From Austropuccinia psidii (Eukaryota; Basidiomycota; Pucciniomycetes; Pucciniales; Sphaerophragmiaceae): a stretch of DNA of 64,000 nucleotides. Made by a program: the position numbers and the translations under genes. The stretch spans positions 44,761,618 to 44,825,617 of the forward strand of contig JALGQZ010000008.1 in the NCBI GenBank assembly GCA_023105745.1, written 5' to 3'. The notes under the pieces were generated by a model that was given only the letters and a program-made list of their open reading frames with translations, had not been told where the DNA came from and did not search any database. How positions within the stretch are numbered: position 1 is the first letter of the stretch; every line of letters begins with the position of its first letter. Shown here piece by piece: positions 1-11,813 of the stretch.

Positions 1-2
1 TT

Positions 3-269
3 TTGAAGGGGCGGTGGATTTCTCTAAGGGAAATGCAAAATAAAATGAGGGATAATCATGAAATTGAATATTTTGTTAGTTGGGTTATTTCTTGCACAAT
101 TTTACATAATATGTTAGCACAAATTGGCAATGAATAGTTTGATCTATATGAGGATGATGATACACCTCATGCAGAAAATTTGTCCAATAAGAACATTGAG
201 GAAGATGTGGTAAATATGTGTGAAAAACTTAAAACAATTACTTTGGCATGGAAAGATAGTCAATTGTGA
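3..269 (+). pseudogene. PIF/Harbinger transposase, C-terminal fragment
   Basis: Reading frame 3 gives the end of a PIF/Harbinger DDE transposase. It starts LKGRWISLREM, continues through an ILHNMLAQIG stretch (the conserved C-terminal helix with the HN motif of this family) and an acidic YEDDD patch, and stops at a TGA at 267-269. The 5' part lies outside the window. One in-frame TAG at 135-137 interrupts the frame just after the HN motif, so this copy is probably dead. The gene runs toward the minus-strand dioxygenase relic, whose 3' end is only about 90 bp away, and a Myb/SANT-like gene of the type that accompanies Harbinger transposases lies further on. Assignment rests on motif recognition by eye. 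Confidence 0.72.
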
Positions 270-356
270 ATTTCATCAGTACCATTGATTTATGTACTTA
301 ATTTAATGGCATACAACGGAGTGGAGATGTTATTGATAAGATAAAACTATTTAAAA

Positions 357-1620
357 TCAATATTTCTTAGTTCTTTTTTGGTCTCTCATATTTCTTTCAA
401 AGTACCCATTGACTTTGGAATTAATTTTGGTGGGTCTCATTATCAAGAATTTGTCACCTACATTAAATAATTTATGGTTTATTTGAAAAGAGAATCCAAA
501 ATGAGTGATTTCTTTATGATAAATAATTTCTGGAGGTGGTTTTGTTGTATGATGAACCATTGTTGATGTCTTCCAAAGAATTTCCATGATTCCAGGTTTT
601 TTTTGAAAAATAAATCTTCATTATCAATTCAGGGAAGTGCAAGCCATGTCCAGAGGGGGTGAAGACAGTTGGAAGGGGATGGAAATTGTTTTTTGATTCA
701 AAAGAAAATATACCATAAGTCCAGGAATTGAGATCATTTAAATCTTGATGTGGCTTATTGAAAAATACATTTTGAGTGACAATGACATTAGTAAATGATT
801 TGAATTACTGCTTTGAATTTGCACAAGTCCAATCAAGTTGACTGAAGTTTGATAATTTGGCTGCTTTCATTAATGACTTATTTTCATTTGCAGCTAATTT
901 TGAAAAATGTGAAATTCTTGAGTAAATGAATTAATCATATTGATAAAGTTTGGACCATTGATTATTATCTATTTAAATTTGATGAGGAGTTAAACCTGAT
1001 TTTCTGGAGTAAAAACCTGAAAATGTTGTAATTAATTAGCAATTATTAAGATAATAAGCAAAAGAAGATCACACACCTGCAGATTTTCCAGAATCAGAAC
1101 AAGGACAAAACCCAATACCTTTCATAATGCCACCTAGGAGTTGCTTATTGGTTTTAATTTCTTGTCAATTTTGAGATAAGGACATTAATGTCATGATGAG
1201 GTTTTGGAGCATTTGAGAGTGCCCAGAAGAATTATCAAAAGGGGTTATTTCATATATGATGACAGGAAAAAAGGGCTTTGTTGATTTATCAATGAGTATA
1301 TAAGGATGGGGGAGAGTACTGAGAGATGGAAGTTTTAACCATGAGGAATTGGCTGATTTCTTGTCAATTGAAATGGTTGAAAAGTTTTCATATTATTTTT
1401 TTGAATGGCCAAGGTGAGAGATAATTTGTTTTCAATCATGAATGTGTTGTCTTTGGCTTTGGGTGAGTTATATTTTATTAATTGGTTTGGTATTTTTATC
1501 CTCATGATGTTCTATATTTGGTTTAGTCCTAACCATGAAATCAAGAGGTGGAATAATAGCTTTATTATCTTTCATATAATTCTGATGATGTGCTGAGTCT
1601 GGTTTAGTCCTAACCATGAC
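357..1620 (-). pseudogene. TET/JBP-like 2OG-Fe(II) dioxygenase relic
   Basis: Minus-strand frames carry, in order: a repeated MVRTKP-x3-HH segment (1620-1460), an open stretch ending GGIMKGIGFCPCSDSGKSAG (about 1397-1077), a 60-bp GT-AG intron (1076-1017), then the catalytic half. The latter keeps the iron-ligand HxD as HQD (760-752, in NKPHQD) and the distal VHHTT (557-543), followed by ITHFGFSFQIN near the C-terminus. This order matches the fungal branch of TET/JBP dioxygenases, which oxidise modified bases such as 5-methylcytosine in DNA. Several in-frame stops (for example after LMSLSQN, and a TAA ahead of the HQD) and a frameshift just before the VHHTT segment show that the copy is decayed. 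A proline-rich stretch at about 2310-2222 could be a remnant of an upstream exon. Family call is from recognition, not a search. Confidence 0.66.
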
Positions 1621-3147
1621 ATCATCATATTGATTTGAAGAGTGAGAGAAAGAAGGGTTTTTTTTTGAATCTTAATGATGATGGAAGGGGAGTGAAATTA
1701 AATGAAATTGCCAAAAAAACCCTTATAAATGATCCACCCCTATATTAACAAATAAATGTTAAGAATAAACAAAAATTAAAAAAAGAATCATGTGTCAGTA
1801 ATGATAATCATCCAAAAAAAAGAAAATAATCATAAATTAAATATGATTATGACTAAAAAATGAAAATAAAAATAAATAATCATTATTGATTTGATATGAT
1901 GATTAAAAAAAAATAATCAGTCATCATAATAATCCAAAAAAAAAGAGAAAAAAAACAGAAGGGTCAGCAATCACAATGATCAAAAAATAAGATCAGCATC
2001 AAGGAAAGATGATTATAATTTGGATAAAAAAAATAAAAAAAAAATCATCCATTATTTATGATGATGATTTAGAAAAAAAAATAATCATCAATAAATAAAA
2101 AAACAAATAAAACAAAGTCAGCATTTAAATCATAATAATAATCATCGAAGCAAAAAAAAAGATAGAAGAATATATTGGTTAATGGCCTCTAGAGGCCATT
2201 AACTGGAAAAACAATAAAAAAAGCTTCCAAATTGATTCGGAGTGATTTGGAAGGCTGAATCCCTGGAGGGGTGGAAGGTGATGGTGTGGGTGGTATTCGT
2301 GGTGAATGAATGGGTTAGTAATAAAATTACCTATGAAGAAAAAAAATGTTAATGTATAAAAAAGAAAAAAAGAATTTTAGTGAGGTGGAGCCTTTAAAAA
2401 ACACAAAAAGAAATGTACTTACCTGAATTAAAATAAAAATTATTGAATTTTTTTGGAATAATCTGAAAAAACAATTCAATTGAAGAGTGAGGGGTGAAGA
2501 GAAAAAAAAAGGTCGAGCCTGTTAAAACAAACCAAAATCAGTGAATTTACCTTTAAAAAAAAATTGACATTTTGGTTGAGTAATCTTTATAAAAAATCAA
2601 GTTTGAAGTGAAGAGTTGGGAGAAAAAAAAGGTTTTTAAAGAAAATAAAAAAATAAAAAAAAGAAATTAAATTGAAGAAAAACAAAACAAATAAAAATAT
2701 ATAAAAATAATTCCAAAAAATTTTAAAAAAATTTAATAAAAAAACAAAATGCAAAAATTTCACAAAAAAAAATCAAATAAAATAACACAAAAACTAACTC
2801 AAGAAACATATAGGAAGATATATAAATGTCAAAGACAATGGAATCACATGAAATAAAGCTCAAAAAAAAAGGAAAAAGTGCCCATCAAGTTGTATTTGGC
2901 AAAAAATCCTAAAGAAAGGTAATACGGAGGGAGGATTCAATTACAATTGGAGCAGACTTGGACGTTTGTCTGTGGCACATAGCAGCATGATGCAAAACCT
3001 TCCTGAATTTTGAGTTCTGTAATAAATTGCAATTAATTTTCACGTCATAAGATCAATTGAAAAGTGGTTCCCCAATTTAGCATAAACATCAGCTTTATCT
3101 AACAAATCACAACATATAAAATGTTTACATGAAATATACCTAATATT
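1621..3147. other. AT-rich spacer with A-runs
   Basis: No gene is supported. 1690-2150 is low-complexity DNA made of runs of A mixed with ATAATCATC-like triplets; 2360-2870 is A-rich as well. The minus strand at about 2310-2222 reads as a proline/serine-rich peptide that could be an upstream exon of the dioxygenase relic, but no splice sites were established. Confidence 0.5.
2178..2203. repeat. perfect 26-bp palindrome
   Basis: The 13-mer GTTAATGGCCTCT is followed at once by its exact reverse complement, giving a spacer-free 26-bp palindrome in otherwise A-rich DNA. Its function is unknown. Confidence 0.85.
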
Positions 3148-4230
3148 TTATTTTTTATGGATTAATGTCAGAATGCGTTCCAGCTCAGAAATTGGCCTGC
3201 TTGATGACAATGCCTCTATAGTGAGATCCATCTGGAATTTCTTTTCCTTAATTTGAAATTCCCAATTCCACTTTTCTTTTTCAAACTCCTGTTTCTTGGT
3301 GTGTTTCTTCTCTTCAAAATCAATTTGCTTTTGCAACTTGACTTCTTCAAAGTGTTGCTTTTCCATTTTGCTTGCTTTCTCTTCATTCTGCCTCTCCCTG
3401 TCCCACTCTAAACGAGAATTCTCACTGGTTTCACAGGCTAAGCATCAAGAATTTTATCAGTAGGATTGATCAGAGTAACCATAAATCCAAAACATACCCT
3501 TTTTCCATGATTCAAGCAAATTTGCATATGTCAGTGAAAACATATCCATTGGACCTTTCCTAGAACCACTCTTGTCATTAAAGTTGGGTGTCAATGCTTG
3601 ATTACGCTTTTTTGTTGATTGTGTAATTGATTTACTTTGCTGGACAAAGAATAAATAATCAACAATGGATTTTATAAGTATCAGGCTTAAGCATACTTAC
3701 TGATTAATTTTGAAGGTTTTCCACTTGAACCAAGTCATCATCAATATTAAGCAAATGATCCAGATTGAGAGGTGAATCCAAGCAATTAATCTCCTTTAAC
3801 AAGTAAATGAGCTTTGATTATCACAGGTAAAAAGAGTAAGAGATGATAACTTACCTTATCAAGCAAAACATCATCATCATCATCACCATTTAAGCTGTAT
3901 TTTCCTTGCGAATCATAGCTTGAAATGGGAGTGAAATTGGGCTTGTGGCCAAAGAGCACATCCATTTCAGCATAGCAAGGACACATACTTTCAAGCTTTT
4001 CACTCATTGATTTTATTCCTTTACTCTCAACTTCTTCCGTTAGTCCAGCCTCAGTTAAATTTTCAAATTTTTTTGCTGCCATATACTTCTTTTTATATGT
4101 TCTCCATTGATCTTGGATGCTGCTTGAGCTAAGGTTTAGGCAATTTTGTGATTTTTTGTTGACCTCAATGACCATGAGCTGAAATCCATGCTTCTTTGAT
4201 GAGGGAGGTCTTCCAATAGATGTTGAACCA
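3148..4230 (-). pseudogene. Myb/SANT-like Harbinger companion protein (near intact)
   Basis: Four exons join in phase: 4230-3855, 3790-3701, 3639-3498 and 3437-3148, with GT-AG introns of 64, 61 and 60 bp. The 5' end is open beyond an acceptor at about 4231. The first exon has a trihelix/SANT-like region (IQDQWRTYKKKYMAAKKF) and a CPCYAEMD motif; the last encodes a highly charged coiled coil (repeated EEK/KQEFEKEK) ending IHKK. PIF/Harbinger elements need a Myb-like DNA-binding partner besides the transposase, and the nearby transposase tail fits that. With these splice sites the only defect is one TAA near the end of the 90-nt exon (after VENLQN); an alternative donor could remove it. Host origin cannot be excluded. 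Confidence 0.62.
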
Positions 4231-4636
4231 CTAATAACAAAACATGACTCAAAATTGGATTTGATTGAAAGCCAATAAATGATGGTTAAAAATCTGTACG
4301 TATTAAGTGACCTGATGGATGAGGCAGGCCAGAGGTGATCTTCTTATCTGTTTTGATGTGCCTTGCTTTTGAACAAGGAATTATCATATGGATGAAGAAG
4401 TATAAATGGATGGTAAGCTGCTCAGTCAGATTTTCCAAAATGGAGTTTAGAAGAATATGTTGTACAGTTAGGAACTGTGAATATTCATTTGGGCTAGGTT
4501 TCCAGCTGAAATCCCATATGCATGGGATTTGGTCAAAATACCAGGGGACTCAGTTAAAATGCCATGTGATTTACACATAAAAAATCTGGGATTTAGTGTT
4601 GGGATTTGGGTTCTGAATCCTGTGTTATTTTAAGGC

Positions 4637-4661
4637 GGGATTTGGTGACATTGACACCCCC
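4637..4661. repeat. candidate right terminal inverted repeat of Harbinger element
   Basis: Read inward on the minus strand this begins GGGGGTGTCAATGTCACC. A G-rich start is common for PIF/Harbinger ends, and the position just beyond the Myb-like gene fits. The matching left end would be outside the window, so this is unproven. Confidence 0.3.
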
Positions 4662-4759
4662 TATTATGAAGATTTATTTTTTTACTAAAAATAGAAATTT
4701 ATATAACAATACTCTAAAATAAGAATTTTGATTTGAACCAATGGATAAAAGAATCTCTA

Positions 4760-5443
4760 AAAAATGTAAAAGAGAAAACACATGAAAAAGTGACCACAGT
4801 GAATCTGGAAACAAAGTGACAAAGTTTACAGTGATTAAAGATGATTTGATTTAGTATTGGGGTGGTTCAAGGGTAAAATGATTATAAAAATGTAAAAAAA
4901 GTGATCATAATAATTTTTAACATGGTTAAAAGGTTTAAAATGACTTAAAAATGGTGGATGGAATGTTCTAATAATTGGTTTAACAGTGTGAAAAAGAATT
5001 ATCAAAGGAAAAGAGGGGAAAGATAAGATATTCTTCCATATCCACCAATTCTCATCCTCCAAAAGTAAAATTCATTAAAATTAGTCATGAGAAACACCAA
5101 TTATGGAATCATTGAACCCTGTTTTGGTCCATAAGAGCGCTGGTTTTAGCCGTTAATATAGTACTAGTTGGCTCTAAGACTCTGAAGCATATCAGAATTT
5201 TCTTAAAAGACCATAAAACCAGTTAAAACTTCTTCTATTGAGTTTTTAAACTTAAGGGTAGTTTTACCCTCTTGAAAAAAGTTAAAATCACCCTGTTTAG
5301 TCTCAAAATCTAATCATCAATTGAGTCACAGACCCCATGACTCAATTAAAGGAGAAAGGTGATGAATTTTTCATGAACTTTGACATCCAACACATTTCAG
5401 CAAGGAATTTGGGGGAATCTGGCACCCTTGGAGCTGATATTCC
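4760..5443 (-). repeat. Gypsy family B LTR, left part (split by family A)
   Basis: Aligns by eye with about 45690-46431, sharing the AGTGACCA..GTGAAT start, the GGTGGTTCA block and the TTGAGTC-CACAGACC segment. It breaks exactly at the ATTCC target site and resumes at 15144, so the family A element jumped into this LTR. The outer (left) boundary is approximate because similarity fades above about 4760. The orientation is that of an element reading leftward. Confidence 0.75.
5439..5443. repeat. target site duplication ATTCC (left)
   Basis: ATTCC directly precedes the left LTR and recurs directly after the right LTR at 15144-15148, as expected for chromovirus integration. Confidence 0.9.
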
Positions 5444-6883
5444 TGTCAGGATGAGTCTATGTTGAAGTGGTAATAAGGCTATTTACAACTAAAACTATGA
5501 CTGTGACACGTAGAAAATAGTTTAAAATACTTTGATAAAGGTTTGAAGATGGTTTAGTTTGATAATAAAAGGGCTTTACTATAAGGAATATAGTGGTGGT
5601 GAGCGCTATTGAAAGCCCTGGGTGCAGTTTTACCTGTTGGGTTACAATAATAAAGACTACAATACTTTTAATTTAAGAGTATACCTGATTATTAACCAAG
5701 AGTAAGACTGTTTTTGACAGTTTACTACGTAGGTTATTCAAGAGCAGGATGAGGATAAAATTCTGGCTGTGAAAAGCCTCCTTTTTATCCTGAAATGGGG
5801 TGGAAAGGGTGCTAGACCTTTCCACGTAGAGGAAGTGAAGATTTTTTCACTCTCTAGTACTTTCTTGTGGTTTGCAAACAGCCTGTATAGCCTATATTGG
5901 GATCAGATGTGGTTTCAAAACCACATCTGGGCAGTTTTCACCAATACAGGGTGAAAATTTTCATCTGGGGACCTCACAGCCTGATTCTGACATGTATGAT
6001 GCGTAGAATGCTGTACAGAAACTGTATGGGACCCCAGTATTGACTGATATATGAGGTATTGAAGTAAAAACATGCTTCTTTGTCTATTTGCCCCCTCATA
6101 TTCATGATTATGGGATATTATCCCATGGTAAGGCTGTATATGACAGCAGGTGGGAATCTGACCTTAAAACAACCATACCTTTGTCAATTCTTGAGATATC
6201 AACCTCAAAATTGGTTCAGTGTGTAGCCCAGTATGTTCTCTACACAATGGCACCTCTTTTGATATGGGTATCATTAAATATGGCAAAGTTATCCCATGTA
6301 CAAGAGTTTTGTACATTTGCGTGTTTTAGGCAAAAAGCTGTATTGAGCTTGTTTACCCCATAACTTCTGCTGTAGTTGAGATATGGAGAAGTGGATGACA
6401 CCATCAGATAGCCCTGATTGTGCGCTTTCCAAAAAGACCCCACTTCAAGTATCTCACACTAGAACTGTAGAAGTTAGATGAGAGGTGAGTGTTTTGGTCA
6501 CCCTTATTTGGCCTGAAATTGACCATAACTCCAGTAATATTGGTGCTAGCTCAGTTTGGCTGGTACCATTGGATAGCCCTGGCTTAGAGCTTCATTTTGA
6601 ATACCAATTTGATGGGTTTAAGCCTTCCCTTCTAGATTTTAGATGAGAGGTGAAAATTAAGGTTTATGCTCAGCAATAACTTTGAGCAGGAATAACTTTG
6701 TTATTTCTTGTCCTATGGTGATGGGACTTATATTTTCAGAAAGAGGTGAGTTTCATCTTTCGTTTGATACCTTTTGAGCTGATTTGGCTCAGCTCCATGT
6801 TTTGGTGGTATCTTGGCTATACCATTGGTTTATGGTATTTTGGCTGTCATGCTTGTGCTCTGGTTTTGAGTCACAGGCTGACA
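5444..6883 (-). repeat. family A LTR (element 3' LTR)
   Basis: 1440 bp, TGTCAGGATGAG at the left and GGCTGACA at the right, near-identical to 13705-15143. It contains a 26-bp palindrome at 5904-5929. Short open frames inside the two LTRs duplicate each other and are not genes. Confidence 0.93.
5904..5929. repeat. 26-bp palindrome in family A LTR (left copy)
   Basis: Twelve-base arms starting CAGATGTGG flank a central CA. The equivalent site in the right LTR has TG in the centre. Confidence 0.85.
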
Positions 6884-6905
6884 TACCCTCCCTCCAAAAA
6901 AGGCT
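6884..6905 (-). other. polypurine tract of family A element
   Basis: On the minus strand this reads TTTTTTGGAGGGAGGGTA directly before the 3' LTR, the expected primer site for plus-strand DNA synthesis. Confidence 0.75.
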
Positions 6906-6907
6906 CA

Positions 6908-9847
6908 TCATTGATGAGACTTTTCAGTCCTCCTAGAGGCCCTGAATCCCCTTAGATGAAGGTTCCCATCTGGTATGGCATCTTTTGCCAACCATTTGTC
7001 TTTACCAGCTGTTTGGTGCTTGAATCTGACTAAGTATTGTCTTTGATCCCTCCCATTAAGTCTGATTTTCCTGGCCCTGATGATTTTACTCACAGGTCCT
7101 GGGGAGTCCTCCACTTCCACTATATCAGGTGGTGTGGGGTTCTTCTTCCTGGAGGGGAATTTATTCTCCTCTGTTTGGAAGTATGGTTTGACCAAACTTA
7201 CTGGGAAGACTGGGTGCTTCCTGGAAAATTCCTCTGTAAGTTTGACTTCCACTGCATTCTTTCCTATCAGCTTAATGATAGTGAAAGGCCCTACAAATGA
7301 GTCCCTCATCTTCTTGGGCCCTTTAAGATTATTAAAGCTCAGTGTGGACACTAGTACCTGGTCCCCTTCTTTAAAGTCAGGTTCCATGTGTGTCTTGTCC
7401 CACCTCTGCTTATTATAATCTTTTGCTTCAGCTATGCATTTAGCAGCTGTATCACAAGCCCTTTTCCACATATCATGGAAGTCTTTGGCTGTGGGGTGGA
7501 TGGTTAGAAGATTCTTCTTCAAATGATCCACAGGCAACAAGGGATTCCACCCTTTCTCTACCAGTGCAGGTTTTTTTCCTGTGGTGGAGTGCTGACTTGT
7601 ATTATATGCCAGTTGGACAGCTGGTAGAAGGGTAACCCAGTCATGGGTATATTCCTCATGGTCCTTGTATTTCATGCCATAGGCACAGAATCTCCTGAGG
7701 ATGTCCTCCATTGTTTGGATCATCCTCTCAACTAGTCCATCTGTTTGGGGATGGTAAGCTGTGGAAAAAGCAAGCTTGGTGCCAAGCATGTCATAAAAGT
7801 TGGTCCAAAATTCAGATGTGAATTTTAGGTCCCTATCACTAATGATGATTTTAGGGACTCCACAGGTAGATATGATGTTATTCCAAAATAACAGAGCAGT
7901 ATCCATGGCTGTGTCCTCTTTGTGGCATGGTAGACACCTCATGCTCTTGCCGAACCTATCAACTATGATTAAGCAGGCATTGTAGTTTTCTTTGCCTCCT
8001 GGGACAAGTCCTGTAACCCAGTCCATGTTAATGGTTTCCCATGGGTGCTTGGGTTCTTCTATATGTTGAAGTAACCCATACTTCTTCCAATGTTTCCTAT
8101 TTGCCTTCTGGCATCTTTCACAAGTTTTGATGTATTCACTCAACTCTTGTTCCCACTTGGGCCACCAAGCTGTGCTTGCTACCCTCTCCTTGGTCCTGTC
8201 CTCACTCATGTGTCCCATGTAGGGGCAGTCATGGCATTCTTGCAGGACCAATGAAATGTGGTCTCTGTCTACCACTGTGAGTGCACTTGTGTGCTTTTCT
8301 CTGTGGTAGAGCAGGCCATCTATAAGGAAAAACTTGTTATCCTTATAGGCCCTCAACCAGGGTTCTTCCAGCTGGGCTTCCAGTTCTGGACTCCTGTATT
8401 TTTGTTGAAGGAGTTGGAGTAGTATGCTACACTGATTGTGTTTGGCATAAGACTTCTGTACTGCACTAAAGAATTCATTGTTCAGTTCTGAGGAACTTAT
8501 TCCCAGTATGGGGGTTTCTGTTCCTTCTGAATCAGTATTTCCACTGTCAAGGGTACCACTTTCTGGTGCCCATTCAGAGAATCTGAAGTTTCTCCTCCTA
8601 TCTATTTCCATGGAATGGATGGGGATTTTAGCTGCAACTTCAGGGTCATAAGCTGGATTGCTCTTGACATTGTCCAGTGGCCATCTGCTGAGGCCATCTG
8701 CATTGGTATGGCTTTTACCTTCCTTGTATATGATGGTCATGTTCCCTCTATACTCCTGGATGGCTATTTGCCATCTCAGCATATGTCTGTTTGTAGTCTT
8801 CATGTTTAGTACAGACTTCAAGGCTGTGCAGTCTTTGTAGACTTCAAAGACTGCACCCTCCAAATAATAGTGAAGTTTCTCTAGAGCCCAGACTAGACAT
8901 AGAAATTCAGTCTGGGTGGCCCCATACCTGGCTTCTGAATCTTTCAGCTGCCTAGAGATGTAACATATTACACCTTCTCTTGGTTCACCATCCACAATTT
9001 GTCTTTGGTGAAGGGCTGCTCCTAAGCCTTGGCTGCATGCTGCATCTATATATAACTTGAATGGTAGTTCAAAGTCTGGTAAGATGAGCACAGGTGCATT
9101 TGTGAGTTCATATTTGATCCTCTCATATGCATCCCTTCTTTCCTTGGTGATTTCAAAAACTGCATCTTTTGAACACAACTTGTATAAACTACTAGTTATA
9201 TGGGCAAAATTCTTGATGTGGTTTCTATAGTAGCTAGCAAGCCCAAGGAAAGATTGCATCTCTTTGATGCTCTTTGGTACTGGCTTTTGCAGTACTGCTG
9301 CTACCTTATTCTGGTCAATTGCCAGACTAAGACCTGAGACTTTGTGTCCTAGAGCCAGTAGCTCTTGTTGGCCAAAATTACACTTTTTAAGTGAAATTTT
9401 CAGATTGATGGGTGTACATTTACTTAGCACTCTGTCTATGTATTGTACATGGTCTTCCCATGTCTCTGAGTATATAATGATATCATCAATATATACTACC
9501 ATCCAGCCTTCCAATATTTCATCTTGAAATATGGTGTCCATCATCCTTTGGAAGTGGGCTGGTGCATTCTTAATGCCAAATGTCATCCTGGTGTACTCAT
9601 ATATACCCATATGGCATATTATTCTGAGTAATTTCATGGAGTTTGGTTTAACTCCATTTTGGTGGAAACCTTTCATACAATCCATTTTGGTTATGTATTT
9701 GGCTTTAGCCAGTTTATCCAAGGCATGAGTTATCCTGGGTATAGGGTACCTGTCTGCTTTTGTGTAGTTATTCAGAGCTCTGGAATCTCCACACAGTCTA
9801 GACTTGCCCTCATGCCAGGTGATTAGGACAGGGGTGGCGATTTCCAC
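6908..9847 (-). pseudogene. family A pol: RT, RNase H, integrase, chromodomain
   Basis: 979 codons in frame. Domains in order: reverse transcriptase with YIDDIIIY catalytic motif, RNase H (FKLYIDAA, then [12 protein letters not shown]), integrase with an H-H-C-C zinc finger ([13 protein letters not shown]) and DDE core ([22 protein letters not shown]), and a chromodomain-like tail ([10 protein letters not shown]...[11 protein letters not shown]). It is continuous in frame with 9851-11347 but cut off by a TAA at 9851-9853; the first triplet is GTG and is not a real start. Relative to the family B copy, RT has GDSRALN for GDFRALN and integrase DRDLKF for DRDPKF, further signs of decay. The product would copy and integrate the element. 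Confidence 0.9.
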
Positions 9848-9850
9848 TAT

Positions 9851-11347
9851 TTAATTGTGTCCAATCTTCCTGATGACATCCATATCCAGGAGTTCATTGA
9901 TATGTTTCTCAATTTCTTTCCTGCTTTCCAGGCTTTCTGGATAAGGAGGTCTCCTAAGCATGGGTGGATAAGGCCTTTCCCCATCCAGATATAGCTCTAT
10001 ATCATGGCCTTTGATCTTGCCTAGTGGTTCTTCACCAATGGCAAATGCTTGTCTGTTCTTTCTCAGCATCTTCAGTAAGCTTAGTTTTTGTTTATTGGTG
10101 AGGGTAGTGCTAAACTGTCCCTCTCTGAATTCCTTCAGAAGTTCTTCTAGTGGATCTTGAGAAGATATCTGGTATATATCAAGTGAAAATTTCTTTTCCT
10201 TGTTAGTACCAATGGTGATGTGCCTATTTTTACTGTTGTAGATGTCTATGCCATACATCCTCTGGTAATCTGTTCCCAGTAAAAACCCTTGGATGTGGGC
10301 ATCATCAAGCACTACAAACTCTGGGTTGAGTCTGATGTTACCCTTCCGGTGGGGTATAATTATCTCTTTGATAATTGTCCCAATGGAAGTCATCTTCCCT
10401 GATGCACTTTTAAAGTTCTTTGCCTTAGTGGGCAAGAGCTGTTTTTCCCAGTTTGGGAAGTGGTTGTCCAGATAATCTCTGGCCACTATGGAGCAGTGTG
10501 CTCCACTGTCAATGATCAATGGATGTTGAGCATTGTCAATACATACAGTCATCTTTGTGGCTGTTCCATGTATGTATGCCATTCCTTTAGTTGGTGTCAC
10601 CAGGAATGTTTGTGCATCTTGTGTGTGTTTGCACAAGTTTTTGTTGGCAGTGTCCTGTGGCATACCTGCTTCCAACTGTATGTCCTGAATTTCTAGTGGG
10701 AGTTCCTCTTGGTATTCCAGTAGAAATTCTTCTCCTGGGTCTTGTTCATCATCAGATGGTTCTCTGATGGCATCACCCATAGAGTCTGATTCAGAATCCT
10801 CTGTTGGAGATTCTTTCTCTGGGACTTTCTCAATGGAATAGACTTTTTTCTTTGCCTTTGGACAGTTGTTGGCATAGTGGTCTGTTGAACCACAATTGTG
10901 ACAAGAATTTTTCTTCCTTGCCACTTCTGCCACTCTTTCTTTGGGTTTGTATTTAAACTCTACCCTGAAAGGTTGTTTCTCTTTGAAACCACTGCTCTTA
11001 TATGGGGTGAATTTCCCTATATTAGTCCTTTTCCTTATGTCTTGTAAGGTGTTGGCAATGTCAACTAGAGTGCAATTTTGGTTGCATCTGCATTTTACTG
11101 CATGCTCTAGCTCTCCTGGCAGTTGTGTCAGAAGCTTATGGTTTCTCATTTGGACATTCATCTGAGGATCAATGGCTTTCAGTCTTTTGGACTGTCTAAG
11201 ACACCATTCATATGGATCTTTGTCCACAGAGTACTTGTCATTTTCAAATGACATGGTCTTTTGCCATATCCAAGCTCCATTACTGTACTTTTGGATGATC
11301 TGACTCTTCCACCATGGCCAGTTTCTTCTGCCATGGATTTCTTTCAT
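9851..11347 (-). pseudogene. family A gag end, CCHC, protease and RT start
   Basis: 498 codons in the same frame as pol. It contains a nucleocapsid zinc knuckle (CHNCGSTDHYANNC, about 10905-10860), acidic linkers, a retropepsin motif (IIDSGAHCSIV, about 10525-10480), and the segment leading into RT (RPYPPMLRRPPYP, then ELLDMDVIRKIGHN). It ends at TAA (9853-9851) where family B has a glutamate codon, a single nonsense change inside the polyprotein. Upstream, in the same frame, a TGA at 11407-11405 separates it from the preceding gag fragment. Confidence 0.9.
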
Positions 11348-11404
11348 TTCTGTGTACCATATACTAGCATGACCTTTAAATGCTGTATTTAATCTAGCAG
11401 TGAT

Positions 11405-11647
11405 TCAGTAATCTGGTATGCTTGGTACATCAATGAAGAGTCCATCAATATAATCTATGAGTTTCATATGATCATATTCTCCTGATCCAGAGAATTTGGG
11501 CCAACTTGAGGCCTCAGAAAGCTGTTTCAAGGCTTCCTTCTCTGAATAAGACATGCCATCTCCATCCTGGTATTTTGATGGGGATCTTGCCTTAGTCATC
11601 AACATGGTATCTGGTTTGATGTCATCTGGTTGATATGGAATATCCAT
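11405..11647 (-). pseudogene. family A gag capsid fragment
   Basis: 80 codons including SSWPKFSGSGEYDHM, matching the [12 protein letters not shown] capsid start in the family B polyprotein. Same frame as the downstream gag-pol pieces; bounded by TGA at 11405-11407 and by an in-frame TAA just upstream (about 11653-11651). Confidence 0.82.
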
Positions 11648-11813
11648 AACTTAGCCTTGTGGTTGGGGCTTAAAGCTATGGTAGGCATTAAACAACTTGT
11701 TAATGTCTTGATCCAGACACTCCCTGTCCCTCGTGCTGTGGTGTTGTTCTTCAAAGACTATATTCAGTCTTTTTGTTGGTTTCTTCAGAGGCTTTGCTCA
11801 GTTGAGCATATCC

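Noticed and set aside
4460..4665. Left border of the family B LTR at a TGTTGTACAG
   Set aside because: The bases before it do not match the five bases after 15863, so no target duplication supports it.
5769..6955. Several 60-90 codon frames, each duplicated at 14030-15287
   Set aside because: They are inside the two LTRs; the duplication is due to the LTR pair, and no protein motif is present.
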